Shown here piece by piece: positions 16,963 to 26,295 of a DNA stretch of 43,052 bases (the first letter of the stretch is position 1; each line of letters opens with the position of its first letter). The DNA comes from Cereibacter ovatus (GTDB lineage Bacteria; Pseudomonadota; Alphaproteobacteria; Rhodobacterales; Rhodobacteraceae): positions 1-43,052 of the forward strand of contig NZ_OAOQ01000025.1 in NCBI RefSeq assembly GCF_900207575.1. Reading direction: 5' to 3'. The notes beneath the pieces were generated by a model. It was not told the origin of the DNA, searched no databases, and worked only from the letters and a program-made list of their open reading frames with translations. The position numbers and the translations under genes were made by a program.

Positions 16963-17058
16963 ACGACCCGGTGTGGGCTGCACCTTGCCGCACCTCTGCT
17001 CCGGGGCAGCATTTTCAGTTTCTTCGCGTCGAAGCCACCGGACGAACACAAGCCACCC

Positions 17059-17685
17059 ATGCCAAGGACGCTCAACTCAGCCAACTCGACCGACCGCATG
17101 CCGGGGCAGGCAACCGGGAAAGAACGCATTCTTGCATCGGCGATGCTGCTTTTCGCGCGGATGGCCTATTCCGACACCAGCCTGCGCGACATCGCCGCCG
17201 CGGCTGGGGTCGATGTGGCCTATGTCCATCGCGCCTTCGGGTCGAAGGCCGAGATATTCCGTCAGGCCTTGCTGGCGCTTGCGCCCCTCGATGACATCGC
17301 CGCAGGGGACCCCGATGGCGCGACCATGATCAACCGGATCTGCGATCTGGCCTTCCTGCGTGATCCGCGCAAGGTAGAAGATGTCAGGCCGCTTCATTTA
17401 CTGACACAGTCCAGCCTCTGCAGCGAGGCGCGGGCGATCATTGCGCAATTCTTTGGCACGTCACTAGCCCTGCCTCTAAGCAGGGCGTTTGGCCATGCGG
17501 ATCCGGGACGGGCGCATTTCGCGCTTAGCCTTCTCAGCGGTTTCGTGACCCATCGTGCGATTTTCGGGCCTGCGGATTTGCTGGCTATCCCCGAGGCGGA
17601 TCAGCGACAGATGCTGCAAACCGCCCTGATGAACGCAATGCTGCCTGGTTGTTCAGATGGGGTATTCGGCTGGCGTCCCATCTAG
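17059..17685 (+). CDS. TetR/AcrR-family transcriptional regulator
   Basis: 208 residues from ATG 17059 (MPRTLNSANS); ATG 17098 (MPGQATGKERIL) is a close alternative and the open frame also extends upstream to 16936. The N-terminal helix-turn-helix reads KERILASAMLLFARMAYSDTSLRDIAAAAGVDVAYVHRAFGSKAEIFRQAL, the standard TetR DNA-binding domain; the C-terminal ligand domain is not diagnostic. Divergent from the yhiI-rbbA-yhhJ operon, so local repression of the pump is the simplest role. The stop is followed by 200 bp before a clear terminator. Confidence 0.88.
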   Translation: MPRTLNSANSTDRMPGQATGKERILASAMLLFARMAYSDTSLRDIAAAAGVDVAYVHRAFGSKAEIFRQALLALAPLDDIAAGDPDGATMINRICDLAFLRDPRKVEDVRPLHLLTQSSLCSEARAIIAQFFGTSLALPLSRAFGHADPGRAHFALSLLSGFVTHRAIFGPADLLAIPEADQRQMLQTALMNAMLPGCSDGVFGWRPI

Positions 17686-18014
17686 ACCACTATCTAAGTC
17701 AGCTTGCCAACTGCGATCCTGTATAAGTCATGTTGGGATTTCCGCGTTTCGTGCGGAGATTTCAACACGATTGATCGGACGCCTCAGGTGCTTTCAGGCG
17801 GCTATATACGGTCGGTCAGATGGCCGCTTGGATCGAGTGTCGGTCTCGTAGGTAGCGCGCCCCCGCAACCAAACAAATCAACGATATCAAAATGTTGGAG
17901 CCCGACTTAAACCGTCGGGTTTTTGCTTTTGAAATTCTTGTCAACACCTGGTCAACATTTGCAGAGGCCCCCATCGAAGGCCCTGCGGATGGGCGAGTGC
18001 TTCCATTTTCCCGA
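17686..18014. other. Intergenic region between convergent tetR and dnaE2
   Basis: 329 bp between the tetR stop and the dnaE2 stop on the opposite strand. No convincing protein gene is seen. The only clear signal is a plus-strand intrinsic terminator at 17901-17924. The stretch before it (about 17800-17900) is poorly explained and might carry a small RNA or simply the tetR 3' untranslated region. Confidence 0.5.
17901..17924 (+). terminator. Rho-independent terminator downstream of tetR
   Basis: CCCGAC (17901-17906), a 7-base loop TTAAACC, GTCGGG (17914-17919), then TTTTT. The T-run is on the plus strand only, so it ends transcription from the tetR side. It is 216 bp past the tetR stop. Confidence 0.8.
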
Positions 18015-21000
18015 TCAATGGAAATCCCGACTCGGAAACAGCTTCCGTGCCTGTTCGCGGGGATGGCGCGCTGTTGGTCTCCTGCTGCCGCCAGTCGGGC
18101 GCCTGGTTTCATCGGCGCGACCGTCGTTGGGCGGGATCAGGACGGGGCGGCCCAGAGTGGCCAGCAGAGGGGAAACATCCTCGACCCTCTCGGCGATCAG
18201 ATGGGTGACCGGGCCATCGCGCTCGATCCGGCCGGTCACGCTCACGAGCCGCCCGGCGATCACCGCCTTGCGAAAGGTCTCGTAGACCTTCTTCCAGACC
18301 ACGACATTGGCTGTGCCGGTCTCGTCCTCCAGAGTGAGGAAAATGACGCCCGACGCCGTGCCGGGGCGCTGCCGGGTGATGACAAGGCCGGTGACTGTGA
18401 TGCGGCCACTGGCCTGTGGCAGGCGATCATGGGCCAGGCTTTCGGTCAGGCGCGGTCGCAACAGCTCCATCGGATGGGCGCGAAGACTGAGCCGCAGCGA
18501 CAGGTAATCCTCGATCACCTCCTGACCCAGGGTCATCTGGGGCAGCTTGACGTCGGGTTCGGCAGCTCCCTCGCCGTCGGAGCCAAAGAGGGGCAGCGGC
18601 GCAGGGGCTTTCAGCGCCTTGGCTGCCCACAGAGAGTCTCGGCGATTGAGACCGATGGCGGCAAAAGCATCAGCCTCGGCGAGCCGTTCCAGCGCATCGG
18701 CGTGCACGCCCGCCCGGCGCCACAGGCTTTCGACATCGGGATAGCCGTTACCGCGCGCGGCTGCGATCCAGATGGCGTCCTCTTCCCTCATCCCCTTGAT
18801 CTGCCGGAAGCCGAGCCGCAGGGCCAGCGCCCCATCGGGGCGCGGTTCCAACGTGCAGTCCCAGAACGAGTGGTTGACCGAAATGGGCCGCACCTCCACT
18901 CCATGATCGCGGGCGTCGCGGACCAGCTGTGCAGGTGCATAGAAGCCCATCGGCTGCGAATTCAGAAGCGCGCAGGTGAAGACCGCCTGATGGTGGCATT
19001 TCAGCCAGGCGGAAATATAGACCAGCCGCGCAAAGCTGGCGGCGTGGCTCTCGGGAAAACCATAGCTGCCGAACCCCTCGATCTGGGCAAAGCAGCGCGC
19101 CGCAAAATCGGCGTCATAACCCCGCGCGAGCATTCCGCTGACAAAGCGGTCGCGGAACGAACCGATGGTGCCCATGCGTTTGAAGGTGGCAAGCGACCGA
19201 CGCAGGCGGTCAGCCTCGGACGGGGTGAAGCCTGCCGCGACAACGGCGATTTGCATCGCCTGTTCCTGAAACAGCGGCACACCATAGGTGCGGCCCAGAA
19301 CCTCCATCATCGCGGGACCGAGATCTTCGACCTTTTCGCGCCCCATGCGGCGGTTGATGAAGGGATGCACCATGCCGCCCTGAATCGGGCCGGGGCGGAC
19401 GATGGCGACCTCGCAGACCAGGTCATAGAATTTGCGCGGCCGCATCCGGGGCAGGAAGTTCAATTGCGCCCGGCTTTCGACCTGAAAGACCCCGATCGCA
19501 TCGGCGCGGCAGAGCATATCGTAGATCGACGGATCCTCGGGCGGCACATTGGCCAGCGTCAGCTGCTGCCCGCGATGCTCATCCAGAAGCGCAAACGCCT
19601 TGTGAATGCAGGTCAGCATGCCAAGCGCCAGAATATCGACCTTCAGAAGGCCAAGCGCGTCGATGTCGTCCTTGTCCCATTCGATGATGGTGCGGTCGTC
19701 CATCGCCGCATTTTCAATTGGGCAAAGTTCGTCCAGACGGCCTTTGGTGATAACAAAGCCGCCTACGTGTTGCGAAAGATGGCGAGGAAAGCCGATGATC
19801 TCGCCGATCAGTCGCACGGCCAGTTGCACGCGGCGGTCGGCAAGCGATAGGCCCGCATCGCGCAGCCGGTCCTCGCCGGGGGGGGGCGAGGACCAGCCCC
19901 AGATTTGCCCGGAAAGCCGCGCGATCACGTCCTGCGACAATCCCATGACCTTGCCAACCTCGCGGATGGCGGCGCGGCTGCGGAAATGGATCACCGTTGC
20001 GGTCAGGCCGGCACGCTCGCGGCCATAGCGGGCATAGATCCACTGGATCACCTCCTCGCGGCGTTCGTGTTCGAAATCCACGTCGATATCCGGCGGTTCG
20101 CCCCGCTCCTTGGAGATGAAACGCTCGAAGATCAGGGTGATCGACTCGGGCGGCACCTCGGTAATGCCCAGAAGATAGCAGACCACCGAATTGGCGGCGG
20201 AGCCGCGCCCCTGACAGAGGATGCCCTTCGATCTGGCGAACTGCACGATGTCGTGGACGGTCAGGAAATAGGGGGCGTAATCCACCTCGCGGATCAGCGT
20301 CAGTTCCTTTTCCACACGATGCACGATTTTTGGCGGCGGACCAGAGGGGTAGCGCCAGTGAAGGCCTTCGCGCGCGAGCCGTTCCAGCCGGTCCTGCGCG
20401 GGCTCGTTCTCGGCTTCATCGGGATATTGATAGCGCAGGTCGCTGAGGCGAAAGGCGCAACGGTCGGCAATCTCCAGCGTGCGCCGCAGCGCGGCGGGGT
20501 GGCGGTGAAACATCTTCGCCATTTCGGCGCCGGATTTCAGGCGGCGCTCGCCATTTGCCAGCCGGTGTTCGCCGATGGCGTCGATTGTGCAGCCAAGGCG
20601 CATGCAGGTCAGCACATCGGCCAGGGGGCGACGGGCGGAACGGTGCATCAGCACATCGCCCACAGCGACCATCGGCTGGCTCACCTCCTGCGCCAGAATG
20701 CCGATCTGGTCGAAACGGATCTGATCCCGGCCGTCATAGTGCGGGGCGGCCCCCAGGAAGCACTGACCAGGGAAGGCGCGACCGATGGCGCGAAGATCGC
20801 CGCGGGTGCTTTTCGGGCCGGGATCGTCCAGCGGGTCGGGCGAAAGGGCGATCAGCACCATGCCCTTGCCCCATTCGACCAGATCGGCGCGTTGCAGGTG
20901 ACATTCGCCCTTGGCCGCGCGCCGCTTGCCAAGCGACAGAAGCCGGGTCAGCCGCGACCAGGCGGCCAGATCGGTGGGCAGGGCCAGCCATTCCACGGCG

Positions 21001-21362
21001 GAGTCAGTCAGCACCAGACGCGCCCCGGCGATCAGTTTCGGCAGCGGCGCATCCGACTTGGCGGGGGCATCAGTCTGTCCGGTGAAATGCGGCACGGTCT
21101 GGCGGCTGGAATGGTCCGTCACGCGTTGCGAGCGGATGGTGGGGCCTGACTCTGCCGCCGCGGTCCGCGCCTCGTCGCGCAGACGCGCCAGTTCCTTCAG
21201 CGCGGAGAAGGCCCGCACCACGCCTGCCACCGAATTGCGGTCGGTGATGGCGATGGCACTCAGCCCCAGTTCTGCCGCCCGCGATACCAGTTCCTCTGGA
21301 TGCGAGGCGCCGGTCAGGAAGGTGAAGTTCGATGTGACGCAAAGTTCGGCGTAGGGAATCAT
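18015..21362 (-). CDS. dnaE2: Error-prone DNA polymerase DnaE2 (ImuC)
   Basis: 1115 residues from ATG 21362 (MIPYAELCVTSNFTFLTGAS); the frame is open 73 codons further, but the ATG overlaps the imuB stop as ATGA and has AGGGGGAG upstream. C-family polymerase: PHP domain at the N-terminus (SHPEELVSRAAELGLSAIAITDRNSVAGVVRA), polymerase active-site motif PPDIDVDFEHERREEVIQW, finger motif FQEQAMQIAVVAAGF, and an OB-fold near the C-terminus (ITVTGLVITRQRPGTASGVIFLTLEDETG). It ends in SRDFH, common for this family. It performs translesion synthesis with ImuA and ImuB after DNA damage. Last gene of the SOS operon. Confidence 0.95.
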   Translation of the reverse strand: MIPYAELCVTSNFTFLTGASHPEELVSRAAELGLSAIAITDRNSVAGVVRAFSALKELARLRDEARTAAAESGPTIRSQRVTDHSSRQTVPHFTGQTDAPAKSDAPLPKLIAGARLVLTDSAVEWLALPTDLAAWSRLTRLLSLGKRRAAKGECHLQRADLVEWGKGMVLIALSPDPLDDPGPKSTRGDLRAIGRAFPGQCFLGAAPHYDGRDQIRFDQIGILAQEVSQPMVAVGDVLMHRSARRPLADVLTCMRLGCTIDAIGEHRLANGERRLKSGAEMAKMFHRHPAALRRTLEIADRCAFRLSDLRYQYPDEAENEPAQDRLERLAREGLHWRYPSGPPPKIVHRVEKELTLIREVDYAPYFLTVHDIVQFARSKGILCQGRGSAANSVVCYLLGITEVPPESITLIFERFISKERGEPPDIDVDFEHERREEVIQWIYARYGRERAGLTATVIHFRSRAAIREVGKVMGLSQDVIARLSGQIWGWSSPPPGEDRLRDAGLSLADRRVQLAVRLIGEIIGFPRHLSQHVGGFVITKGRLDELCPIENAAMDDRTIIEWDKDDIDALGLLKVDILALGMLTCIHKAFALLDEHRGQQLTLANVPPEDPSIYDMLCRADAIGVFQVESRAQLNFLPRMRPRKFYDLVCEVAIVRPGPIQGGMVHPFINRRMGREKVEDLGPAMMEVLGRTYGVPLFQEQAMQIAVVAAGFTPSEADRLRRSLATFKRMGTIGSFRDRFVSGMLARGYDADFAARCFAQIEGFGSYGFPESHAASFARLVYISAWLKCHHQAVFTCALLNSQPMGFYAPAQLVRDARDHGVEVRPISVNHSFWDCTLEPRPDGALALRLGFRQIKGMREEDAIWIAAARGNGYPDVESLWRRAGVHADALERLAEADAFAAIGLNRRDSLWAAKALKAPAPLPLFGSDGEGAAEPDVKLPQMTLGQEVIEDYLSLRLSLRAHPMELLRPRLTESLAHDRLPQASGRITVTGLVITRQRPGTASGVIFLTLEDETGTANVVVWKKVYETFRKAVIAGRLVSVTGRIERDGPVTHLIAERVEDVSPLLATLGRPVLIPPNDGRADETRRPTGGSRRPTARHPREQARKLFPSRDFH

Positions 21363-22858
21363 GCGAACTCCCCCTGTACGTGCCAGTTCTGCGCCCCACC
21401 GGGCGCGGGCCAGGCCGGGGTTTGCGGGGTGTGAAACAGCCAGAGCCGCGGCCCTTCCCGGGTTTCGATCCGCCAGTAATCGCGCAGGCCCGACCGCCAG
21501 GCGGGATCGTCGAACCACCATTCCGGCGAGATGCGTTCTGGGCCCAGCGCGCGCAGCGTGGTGAAGCGCATGCGCCGCCAACGGAAACTCGCGGGCGGGT
21601 TGCCCGAGGCGGCGGTCACCGGCTCGGGCGGAAACAGGGAGATCGGCCGCGCCGCCCCCCCGCGATGCGGGATCGGTTCGGATGCGGTATAGGCAGCCGG
21701 GGCCAGGAGGAAGCTGCGCTCAGGGATCAGGCTGGTTGCAGGCAACAGCCGCAGCACCCGGTCAAAGCCGATGCGGTTGCCGACAGAGGACAGAAGATCA
21801 GCCAACGCATCGTCGTGCCGGATCGCCTGGCCGCCACCAATCTGTTCCGGCGCAAGGGCCTCTGTCACCGGGGCAGTCAGGCGAAGGGCATCAATGCCGA
21901 AACCGGCATCCACCTCGTCCACGCCCTTGGCGAACAATGCTGCGATCCGGGCGGGGTCGCGCATCGGCCGGGCGAGGCCGATCTCGACCCGTGCCGAGTG
22001 GCGATCTACCCGCCGCAGCTCCAATCGGACCCGGCGTGCGCCCATCCGATGCTGGGCGAGTTTGGCGCAGAGTCGGTCCAGCAGGCGTTCCAGCCCCGCC
22101 ATGACATCGGATTGCAGCCCGATCGGTTCGGGGAGCGTCATCCGCACCCCAAAATGCGGGGCGTCCGGTTCCGCTGCAACGGGCTCGTCCCGCTGCCCGA
22201 GCGCCTGATCCAGCCGCAGAACCAGCCCTTGCCCGAAGCGGCGGGCCAGAGGCGCGCGCGGCAAATGTGCCAAATCGGCAATACGTGCCAGACCCACCCG
22301 CGCCAGCGCCTCGGCCGTTTCAGGATTCGCTCTGAGGGCTGTCACCGGCAAGCGACCGATTCCCTCGATCAGTCGCCCGTCAGGCACGATGCCGCCGCCG
22401 TTACGAGCCAGCGCATGGGCTGCGCCTCGGGTTCCTGCTATGGCGCTTTCCGGATGCAGGCCCGCCCGCGTCAGTCGCGCGTGCAAGTCCTCGCGCAAAT
22501 CGGCTTCGCCGCCAAACAGATGCGGCACGCCCGAGATATCGGCCAAAAGACCGTCCGCGCCATCCGTGGCAATCATGGGGGCATAGCGGCTGGCCCAGCG
22601 GCGCAAGGACACCAGCGCCGCCGCCTCACGCGCCAGATCAGCGGGGCGGATGGCAAGATCGGGACAGATCGCGCGGGCATCGGCCAGTGCCATGCCGCGA
22701 TGCAGGCCGCGGGCCGTGGCGGCGGGGTTCAGGCAATGCAGATGATCGGCATTGCCCGAGCGCAGGCTCAGGGCAAGGGGCCCTTCAACCGGGCGGTTCC
22801 GCAGGCTGATGTCGCTGCCCAGCCTCGGAAACCAGATGGACAGCAGCCGTCGCGCCAT
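21359..22858 (-). CDS. imuB: ImuB, Y-family polymerase-like mutasome subunit
   Basis: 499 residues beginning MARRLLSIWFPRLGSD. It has the Y-family fold (LHCLNPAATARGLHRGMALADARAICPDL, then ADGLLADISGVPHLFGGEADL) but lacks the usual paired catalytic acidic residues, as in other ImuB proteins, which act as adaptors that bind the beta clamp. The central part has HhH and little-finger-like regions and the C-terminus ends in WLFHTPQTPAWPAPGGAQNWHVQGEFA. Its start lies 74 bp inside the end of imuA and its stop overlaps the dnaE2 start, so all three are coupled. Confidence 0.92.
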   Translation of the reverse strand: MARRLLSIWFPRLGSDISLRNRPVEGPLALSLRSGNADHLHCLNPAATARGLHRGMALADARAICPDLAIRPADLAREAAALVSLRRWASRYAPMIATDGADGLLADISGVPHLFGGEADLREDLHARLTRAGLHPESAIAGTRGAAHALARNGGGIVPDGRLIEGIGRLPVTALRANPETAEALARVGLARIADLAHLPRAPLARRFGQGLVLRLDQALGQRDEPVAAEPDAPHFGVRMTLPEPIGLQSDVMAGLERLLDRLCAKLAQHRMGARRVRLELRRVDRHSARVEIGLARPMRDPARIAALFAKGVDEVDAGFGIDALRLTAPVTEALAPEQIGGGQAIRHDDALADLLSSVGNRIGFDRVLRLLPATSLIPERSFLLAPAAYTASEPIPHRGGAARPISLFPPEPVTAASGNPPASFRWRRMRFTTLRALGPERISPEWWFDDPAWRSGLRDYWRIETREGPRLWLFHTPQTPAWPAPGGAQNWHVQGEFA

Positions 22859-23387
22859 TCCAGTTCACAATCCAACTTCCGCAAGTTCCCTTTTTGTTCT
22901 TATTAAGGGTCCAGCAATGCAGAGTCGAGTCCGCCGCCGGGCTTGCTACGGGGGCACAGGCCCAGCGCGTTTCGGTGGCATTGCTGCCCGCGCCTTCGCG
23001 GATCAGCATCAGGCCGGTGGTCCGCCCGGCCTCGGCCGCCAGTTGCAGGCGACGCCCGGCGGTCAGCGACAGGGGCTTTTCCGGTTCGGCGATGACAAGG
23101 CCGACGGGAGCCGAGCGCAGTGCCTCCTCGATGCACCACAGCAGATCGGTCTCGCCCTCGGCGCGGAACAGGTGCAGCCGTTCGCCGACACCTTTCGGCA
23201 ACCCGCGCAGCATCGGCAGTTCCGGCACATGGGCGGGCAGGATCCAGACCAGCGGGCCGGGATGCCGCACCGCCTGAAACAGCGCAAAGGTTCGGCGACC
23301 GCGGCCTTCGGCTTCATGCACACGTCGCCCACAAAGGTCGAATTCGTCGGCGTGGGCCAGTTCAGGGCGCAAGGTCTCAGGCCGCAT
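22785..23387 (-). CDS. imuA: ImuA, RecA/SulA-like mutasome subunit
   Basis: 200 residues with the ImuA pattern: FALFQAVRHPGPLVWILPAHVPELPMLRGLPKG, then LFRAEGETDLLWCIEEALRS, GLVIAEPEKPLSLTAGRRLQLAAEAG and GLMLIREGAGSNATETRW. This is a short RecA-like fold without an obvious functional Walker A. The ATG lies inside the last codons of the upstream HMCES gene (11-bp overlap), and the 3' end overlaps imuB by 74 bp. The final 30 residues are therefore encoded in DNA that also encodes the imuB N-terminus. Needed with ImuB and DnaE2 for induced mutagenesis in alphaproteobacteria. Confidence 0.88.
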   Translation of the reverse strand: MRPETLRPELAHADEFDLCGRRVHEAEGRGRRTFALFQAVRHPGPLVWILPAHVPELPMLRGLPKGVGERLHLFRAEGETDLLWCIEEALRSAPVGLVIAEPEKPLSLTAGRRLQLAAEAGRTTGLMLIREGAGSNATETRWACAPVASPAADSTLHCWTLNKNKKGTCGSWIVNWNGATAAVHLVSEAGQRHQPAEPPG

Positions 23388-24057
23388 CTTCCCGCACTCC
23401 CTCCGCCACGATCTGCAGCGTACCGTCGGGCAGGGGGCGTTGCAGCGGCAGGGCCTCGGCCACCGGTGCAGTCAGCCAGCGCCGCCACTCCTCGGGCCTG
23501 GTCAGGATCACCGGCATCGCCTTGGGATGGATCTTCGCGACCTCGGCATTGGGTGGGCAGGTCAGAAAGCCGAACAGCTCTGCCGTTACCTCGCCCTCCT
23601 TCAGCTTGCGCACCGAGGTCCATTCGGTGCGGATGCCCGCGAAGAAGGCCAGGGGGCGATACTGGCCAAGCGCGAACCAAACCGGATGGTTGCGGGGTGC
23701 GCCCGGGCGGCTGTCGATCTCGGAAAAGCTGGTGAAGGGGACGAGGCAGCGATGCTCCACCCCGAGCCAGCGTCTCCAATGGGCCGAAGCGACATTGCGA
23801 ATATTGGTGACGCCCGGATCGGTGCGCTTGCCTGCCAGAAACACCTGCGGTGTCGGCATACCCCAGCGCGCCATGGTCAATTGCCAGCCACCCTGTGTCC
23901 CGTGCCGGATGATCGGCGCGGGATAGTCGGGGAAGATTCCGGTCATGGGTGGCAGGTTGCCGGTCAGATCGACCAAGTCCTCGTCATCCCCGCGCATGTC
24001 GTCAAAGACATGGCGCATGGCGTCCTGGCTCTTGGTCTGGGAATACAAATTACACAT
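23377..24057 (-). CDS. yedK: SOS response-associated peptidase YedK/HMCES family
   Basis: 226 residues, an SRAP-domain protein that forms a covalent crosslink to abasic sites in single-stranded DNA. Cys2 (MCNLYSQ), exposed after Met removal, is the catalytic nucleophile. NIRNVASAHWRRWLGVEHRCLVPFTSFSEI carries the conserved Asn/Arg and Glu, and KIHPKAMPVIL carries the His. First gene behind the LexA box at 24089-24103 and overlapping imuA by 11 bp. The linkage places an abasic-site protector in the same transcript as the mutasome. Confidence 0.92.
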   Translation of the reverse strand: MCNLYSQTKSQDAMRHVFDDMRGDDEDLVDLTGNLPPMTGIFPDYPAPIIRHGTQGGWQLTMARWGMPTPQVFLAGKRTDPGVTNIRNVASAHWRRWLGVEHRCLVPFTSFSEIDSRPGAPRNHPVWFALGQYRPLAFFAGIRTEWTSVRKLKEGEVTAELFGFLTCPPNAEVAKIHPKAMPVILTRPEEWRRWLTAPVAEALPLQRPLPDGTLQIVAEGVREDAA

Positions 24058-24068
24058 GCGAAGGTCCG

Positions 24069-24103
24069 GGAATCATAAAGACAGGATGGAACATTGCCAG
24101 AAC
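24069..24103 (-). promoter_or_regulatory. LexA box and promoter of the SOS operon
   Basis: On the minus strand GTTC TGGCAAT GTTC (24103 to 24089) matches the alphaproteobacterial LexA site GTTC-N7-GTTC exactly. TATGAT, a good -10 hexamer, lies about 14 bp downstream of the box, so the box would cover the -35 region. The yedK start follows at 24057. LexA repression of all four genes is inferred from this arrangement. Confidence 0.8.
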
Positions 24104-24351
24104 AGAGACTTCGGGGAAAGCGTGGTTCAGATTTCGGCCTGATCCAAGGTGCAGATTTGTGCCCATCGCCGCAGGGGACAGATGCCGCTTAGCTGTGCAA
24201 CCATTCCGGCGCAGCGAATCCCTGCCGCTTTTTGAAACCGTGAACCCGTGATCCGGGCCGGGCGATGCGCCGCGGTCGAGGCGTTCGGCGCTTCCCGTTC
24301 TGATGTCGCCTGGCCCGGGCTTCACACGAGCTGGTTCTCCACCAAGCCGGA
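24104..24351. other. Gap between the SOS operon and the prophage
   Basis: About 250 bp holding no convincing gene. The left end of the prophage must lie here or just inside 24352, but no tRNA gene, integrase or recognisable attachment core is seen. Short frames in this stretch are not supported. Confidence 0.4.
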
Positions 24352-26274
24352 TCAGAAGTCCGTCTCGACGTAGACCCCGGCGCAGTCGTAGGCGACGGCG
24401 GCGGCTGTCGCGCCGGTGTTCATGAACAGCCGTGGGGATAGGAATTGCGTCGTGGCTGGCAGGTCGGCGGTGATCTCCTGCTCGAACACCGCGCCTGAGA
24501 CCTCGTCGACCACCCGCACCCAGACAGAGCTTCCGTTCGGAGGCGCGGCGATGAACAGCGTCAGCACTCCGCCTGTGGCGATACCGAAACTCGCGCCCAA
24601 GTCGGTCAGCGTCGGCGCCCCGGTGCCGTCATTCGCGACCAGCTGCCAACGGGTGTGCGTCCCGCGCTGGAAGCCGATGCCAATGCAGTTGATGGCTGCG
24701 GCCAGTGTCAGGGTGGTGGCAAGGGCTGCCGTTGAACCATAGAGGCCGAAGAAGCCCATGCCCGTCGCCTGCAGTGTCGTGAGCGAAATCCTGGTGACGA
24801 AGGTCCAGCCGCCCAAGCCCGCCGCGTTGCCGCGCCAGCAGGCCCAGCCTGCGGAGCGCTGGTCGGCGACCGAGTCCACGACGGCCGCCGAGGTCAGACG
24901 CCAGCGCCGCATCGAGGCGGCGAGGTTCGTCGCGGCGAGGGTCGGGTGCGAGACGGTGCCGACCGAGGTGATCGGCAGGCCTTCGGTCGTGATCGTGGTG
25001 CTGACCGAGGGCGACCAGTTTGCGATCCGGTTCACCCCGAAGTGCGGCTGCAAGGGGAAATCCCGTCCCGAGGGACGCATGACGTCGATCCACGGCGCTC
25101 CGGCGCGGTTGCGGGCATAGACCGATGCCTTGCCTGCGGGCGGCGGGGTTGGCGCGGCCGCCAGTCCCGGCAATACCGTCGGCTGCGGCAGTTCCACTTG
25201 GCCGCTGGTGCGGTCGATCCGGATCGCGTCGAAGAACGTGGATCCGTCAGGGCTGACCTTGAAGCTGAAATCGTCGTTGCCGAGCAAGCCAATCAGCGCC
25301 CGCGCCGAAAACCCGGTCTTGAAGGCGAAAGCTGCATCGTTTCCGGCGGCCGCCTTGTTGACGGTGGCCTCGATGCCTGCGCCTGCGTTGTTGAACAGCA
25401 GTGCCGGAGTGTTGACCGAAACCCGGTTGTAACTGTCCGCCGTGGCCCCGCCGAGGCCGAGAAGCTGAGCAGTCAGGTTCGCCTGCGGCATGCCGACCTG
25501 CGTGACCGCATTGGCGAAGGTGACCGTGGGCGTGTTCACCACCGTCGTGCCGCCTGCGCCAGCCGTCGCAGAGCCGATGTTCACGACCGTGGTCGATCCG
25601 GAGGCGCCGCCGGTGCCGAGGTTCACGGTCTTGGTGACGCCGGTGGTCGTCGCCCCGGTGCCCATTCCGTAGGTCGCGGTCGTCGTGGCCGTGCCGATGC
25701 TGGCGGACGCTGCCGAGACGGTGACCGTGCCCGAGGCGGTCAGAGTCCCCGAAAACGTCTTGTTGCCCGTGAAGGTCTGGGTGCCTGCAAGGATTGCCAG
25801 TTCAGAGGAGGTGTTGGGCAGGGTGAAACTCCGCGTGGTGCCGGTGCTGATCCCCGCCAGCGAGAATGTCGCCTTCTTCGTTGGGTCCGCATCGTTCACC
25901 AGGCTGAACACGGCATCGGAGACGTCGCGCGGCTCGCCCACGACCTCCCAGACGCTGCCGCTCCAGACGAGGAACAGCCCCTCGGCCGCGACCCAGACCA
26001 TCCAGCCGGTGCGAGGAACGAGGCGGATCCACGCGCCGTCAACCCAGAAGGCCACGTTCAAGTCCCACCCAGCCCAGAGGCCGGTCGCGCCGGAGGCCAC
26101 CAGATGGCGGTTGCCGTCTGCCGGGCTGGCCGGGGGCGCGGTGCGCGTGCGGTCGAGGACCGAGAGCTGCACCATGGCGTCGAGCAGGCGCAGCGCCTCG
26201 TTGTGGCTGACGTGCTTCTGCGCCTGGGCGGCCAGAAGATACGGCAGGCCCAGATGGGTCGTGGTGTCGGACAT
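24352..26274 (-). CDS. DUF2793-type phage tail fibre-like protein
   Basis: 640 residues. The first 105 residues are a DUF2793 domain (THLGLPYLLAAQAQKHVSHNEALRLLDAMVQLSV, WVDGAWIRLVPRTGWMVWVAAEGLFLVWSG), found in Rhodobacteraceae prophages next to GTA-type tail genes. Residues about 155-260 are Thr/Gly/Ser/Val-rich imperfect repeats (VNLGTGG, VNIGSATAGAGG, VVNTPTVTF) as in beta-structured fibres. The C-terminal half looks like a host-binding or structural domain of unknown type. It lies 21 bp after the remains of the TIM-barrel tail protein and would be the distal structural gene. No break is visible. Confidence 0.8.
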   Translation of the reverse strand: MSDTTTHLGLPYLLAAQAQKHVSHNEALRLLDAMVQLSVLDRTRTAPPASPADGNRHLVASGATGLWAGWDLNVAFWVDGAWIRLVPRTGWMVWVAAEGLFLVWSGSVWEVVGEPRDVSDAVFSLVNDADPTKKATFSLAGISTGTTRSFTLPNTSSELAILAGTQTFTGNKTFSGTLTASGTVTVSAASASIGTATTTATYGMGTGATTTGVTKTVNLGTGGASGSTTVVNIGSATAGAGGTTVVNTPTVTFANAVTQVGMPQANLTAQLLGLGGATADSYNRVSVNTPALLFNNAGAGIEATVNKAAAGNDAAFAFKTGFSARALIGLLGNDDFSFKVSPDGSTFFDAIRIDRTSGQVELPQPTVLPGLAAAPTPPPAGKASVYARNRAGAPWIDVMRPSGRDFPLQPHFGVNRIANWSPSVSTTITTEGLPITSVGTVSHPTLAATNLAASMRRWRLTSAAVVDSVADQRSAGWACWRGNAAGLGGWTFVTRISLTTLQATGMGFFGLYGSTAALATTLTLAAAINCIGIGFQRGTHTRWQLVANDGTGAPTLTDLGASFGIATGGVLTLFIAAPPNGSSVWVRVVDEVSGAVFEQEITADLPATTQFLSPRLFMNTGATAAAVAYDCAGVYVETDF

Positions 26275-26295
26275 GGGGATTCCCGTGGATTGGGA

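Noticed and set aside
17840..17880. tRNA-like 3' end (GGTAGCGCGCCCCCGCAACCA)
   Set aside because: No matching acceptor, anticodon or T arm could be folded upstream; not reported as a tRNA.
25400..25800. CRISPR-like or tandem DNA repeat
   Set aside because: The repetition is in the Thr/Gly/Val-rich protein sequence of the tail fibre, with irregular unit length at the DNA level.
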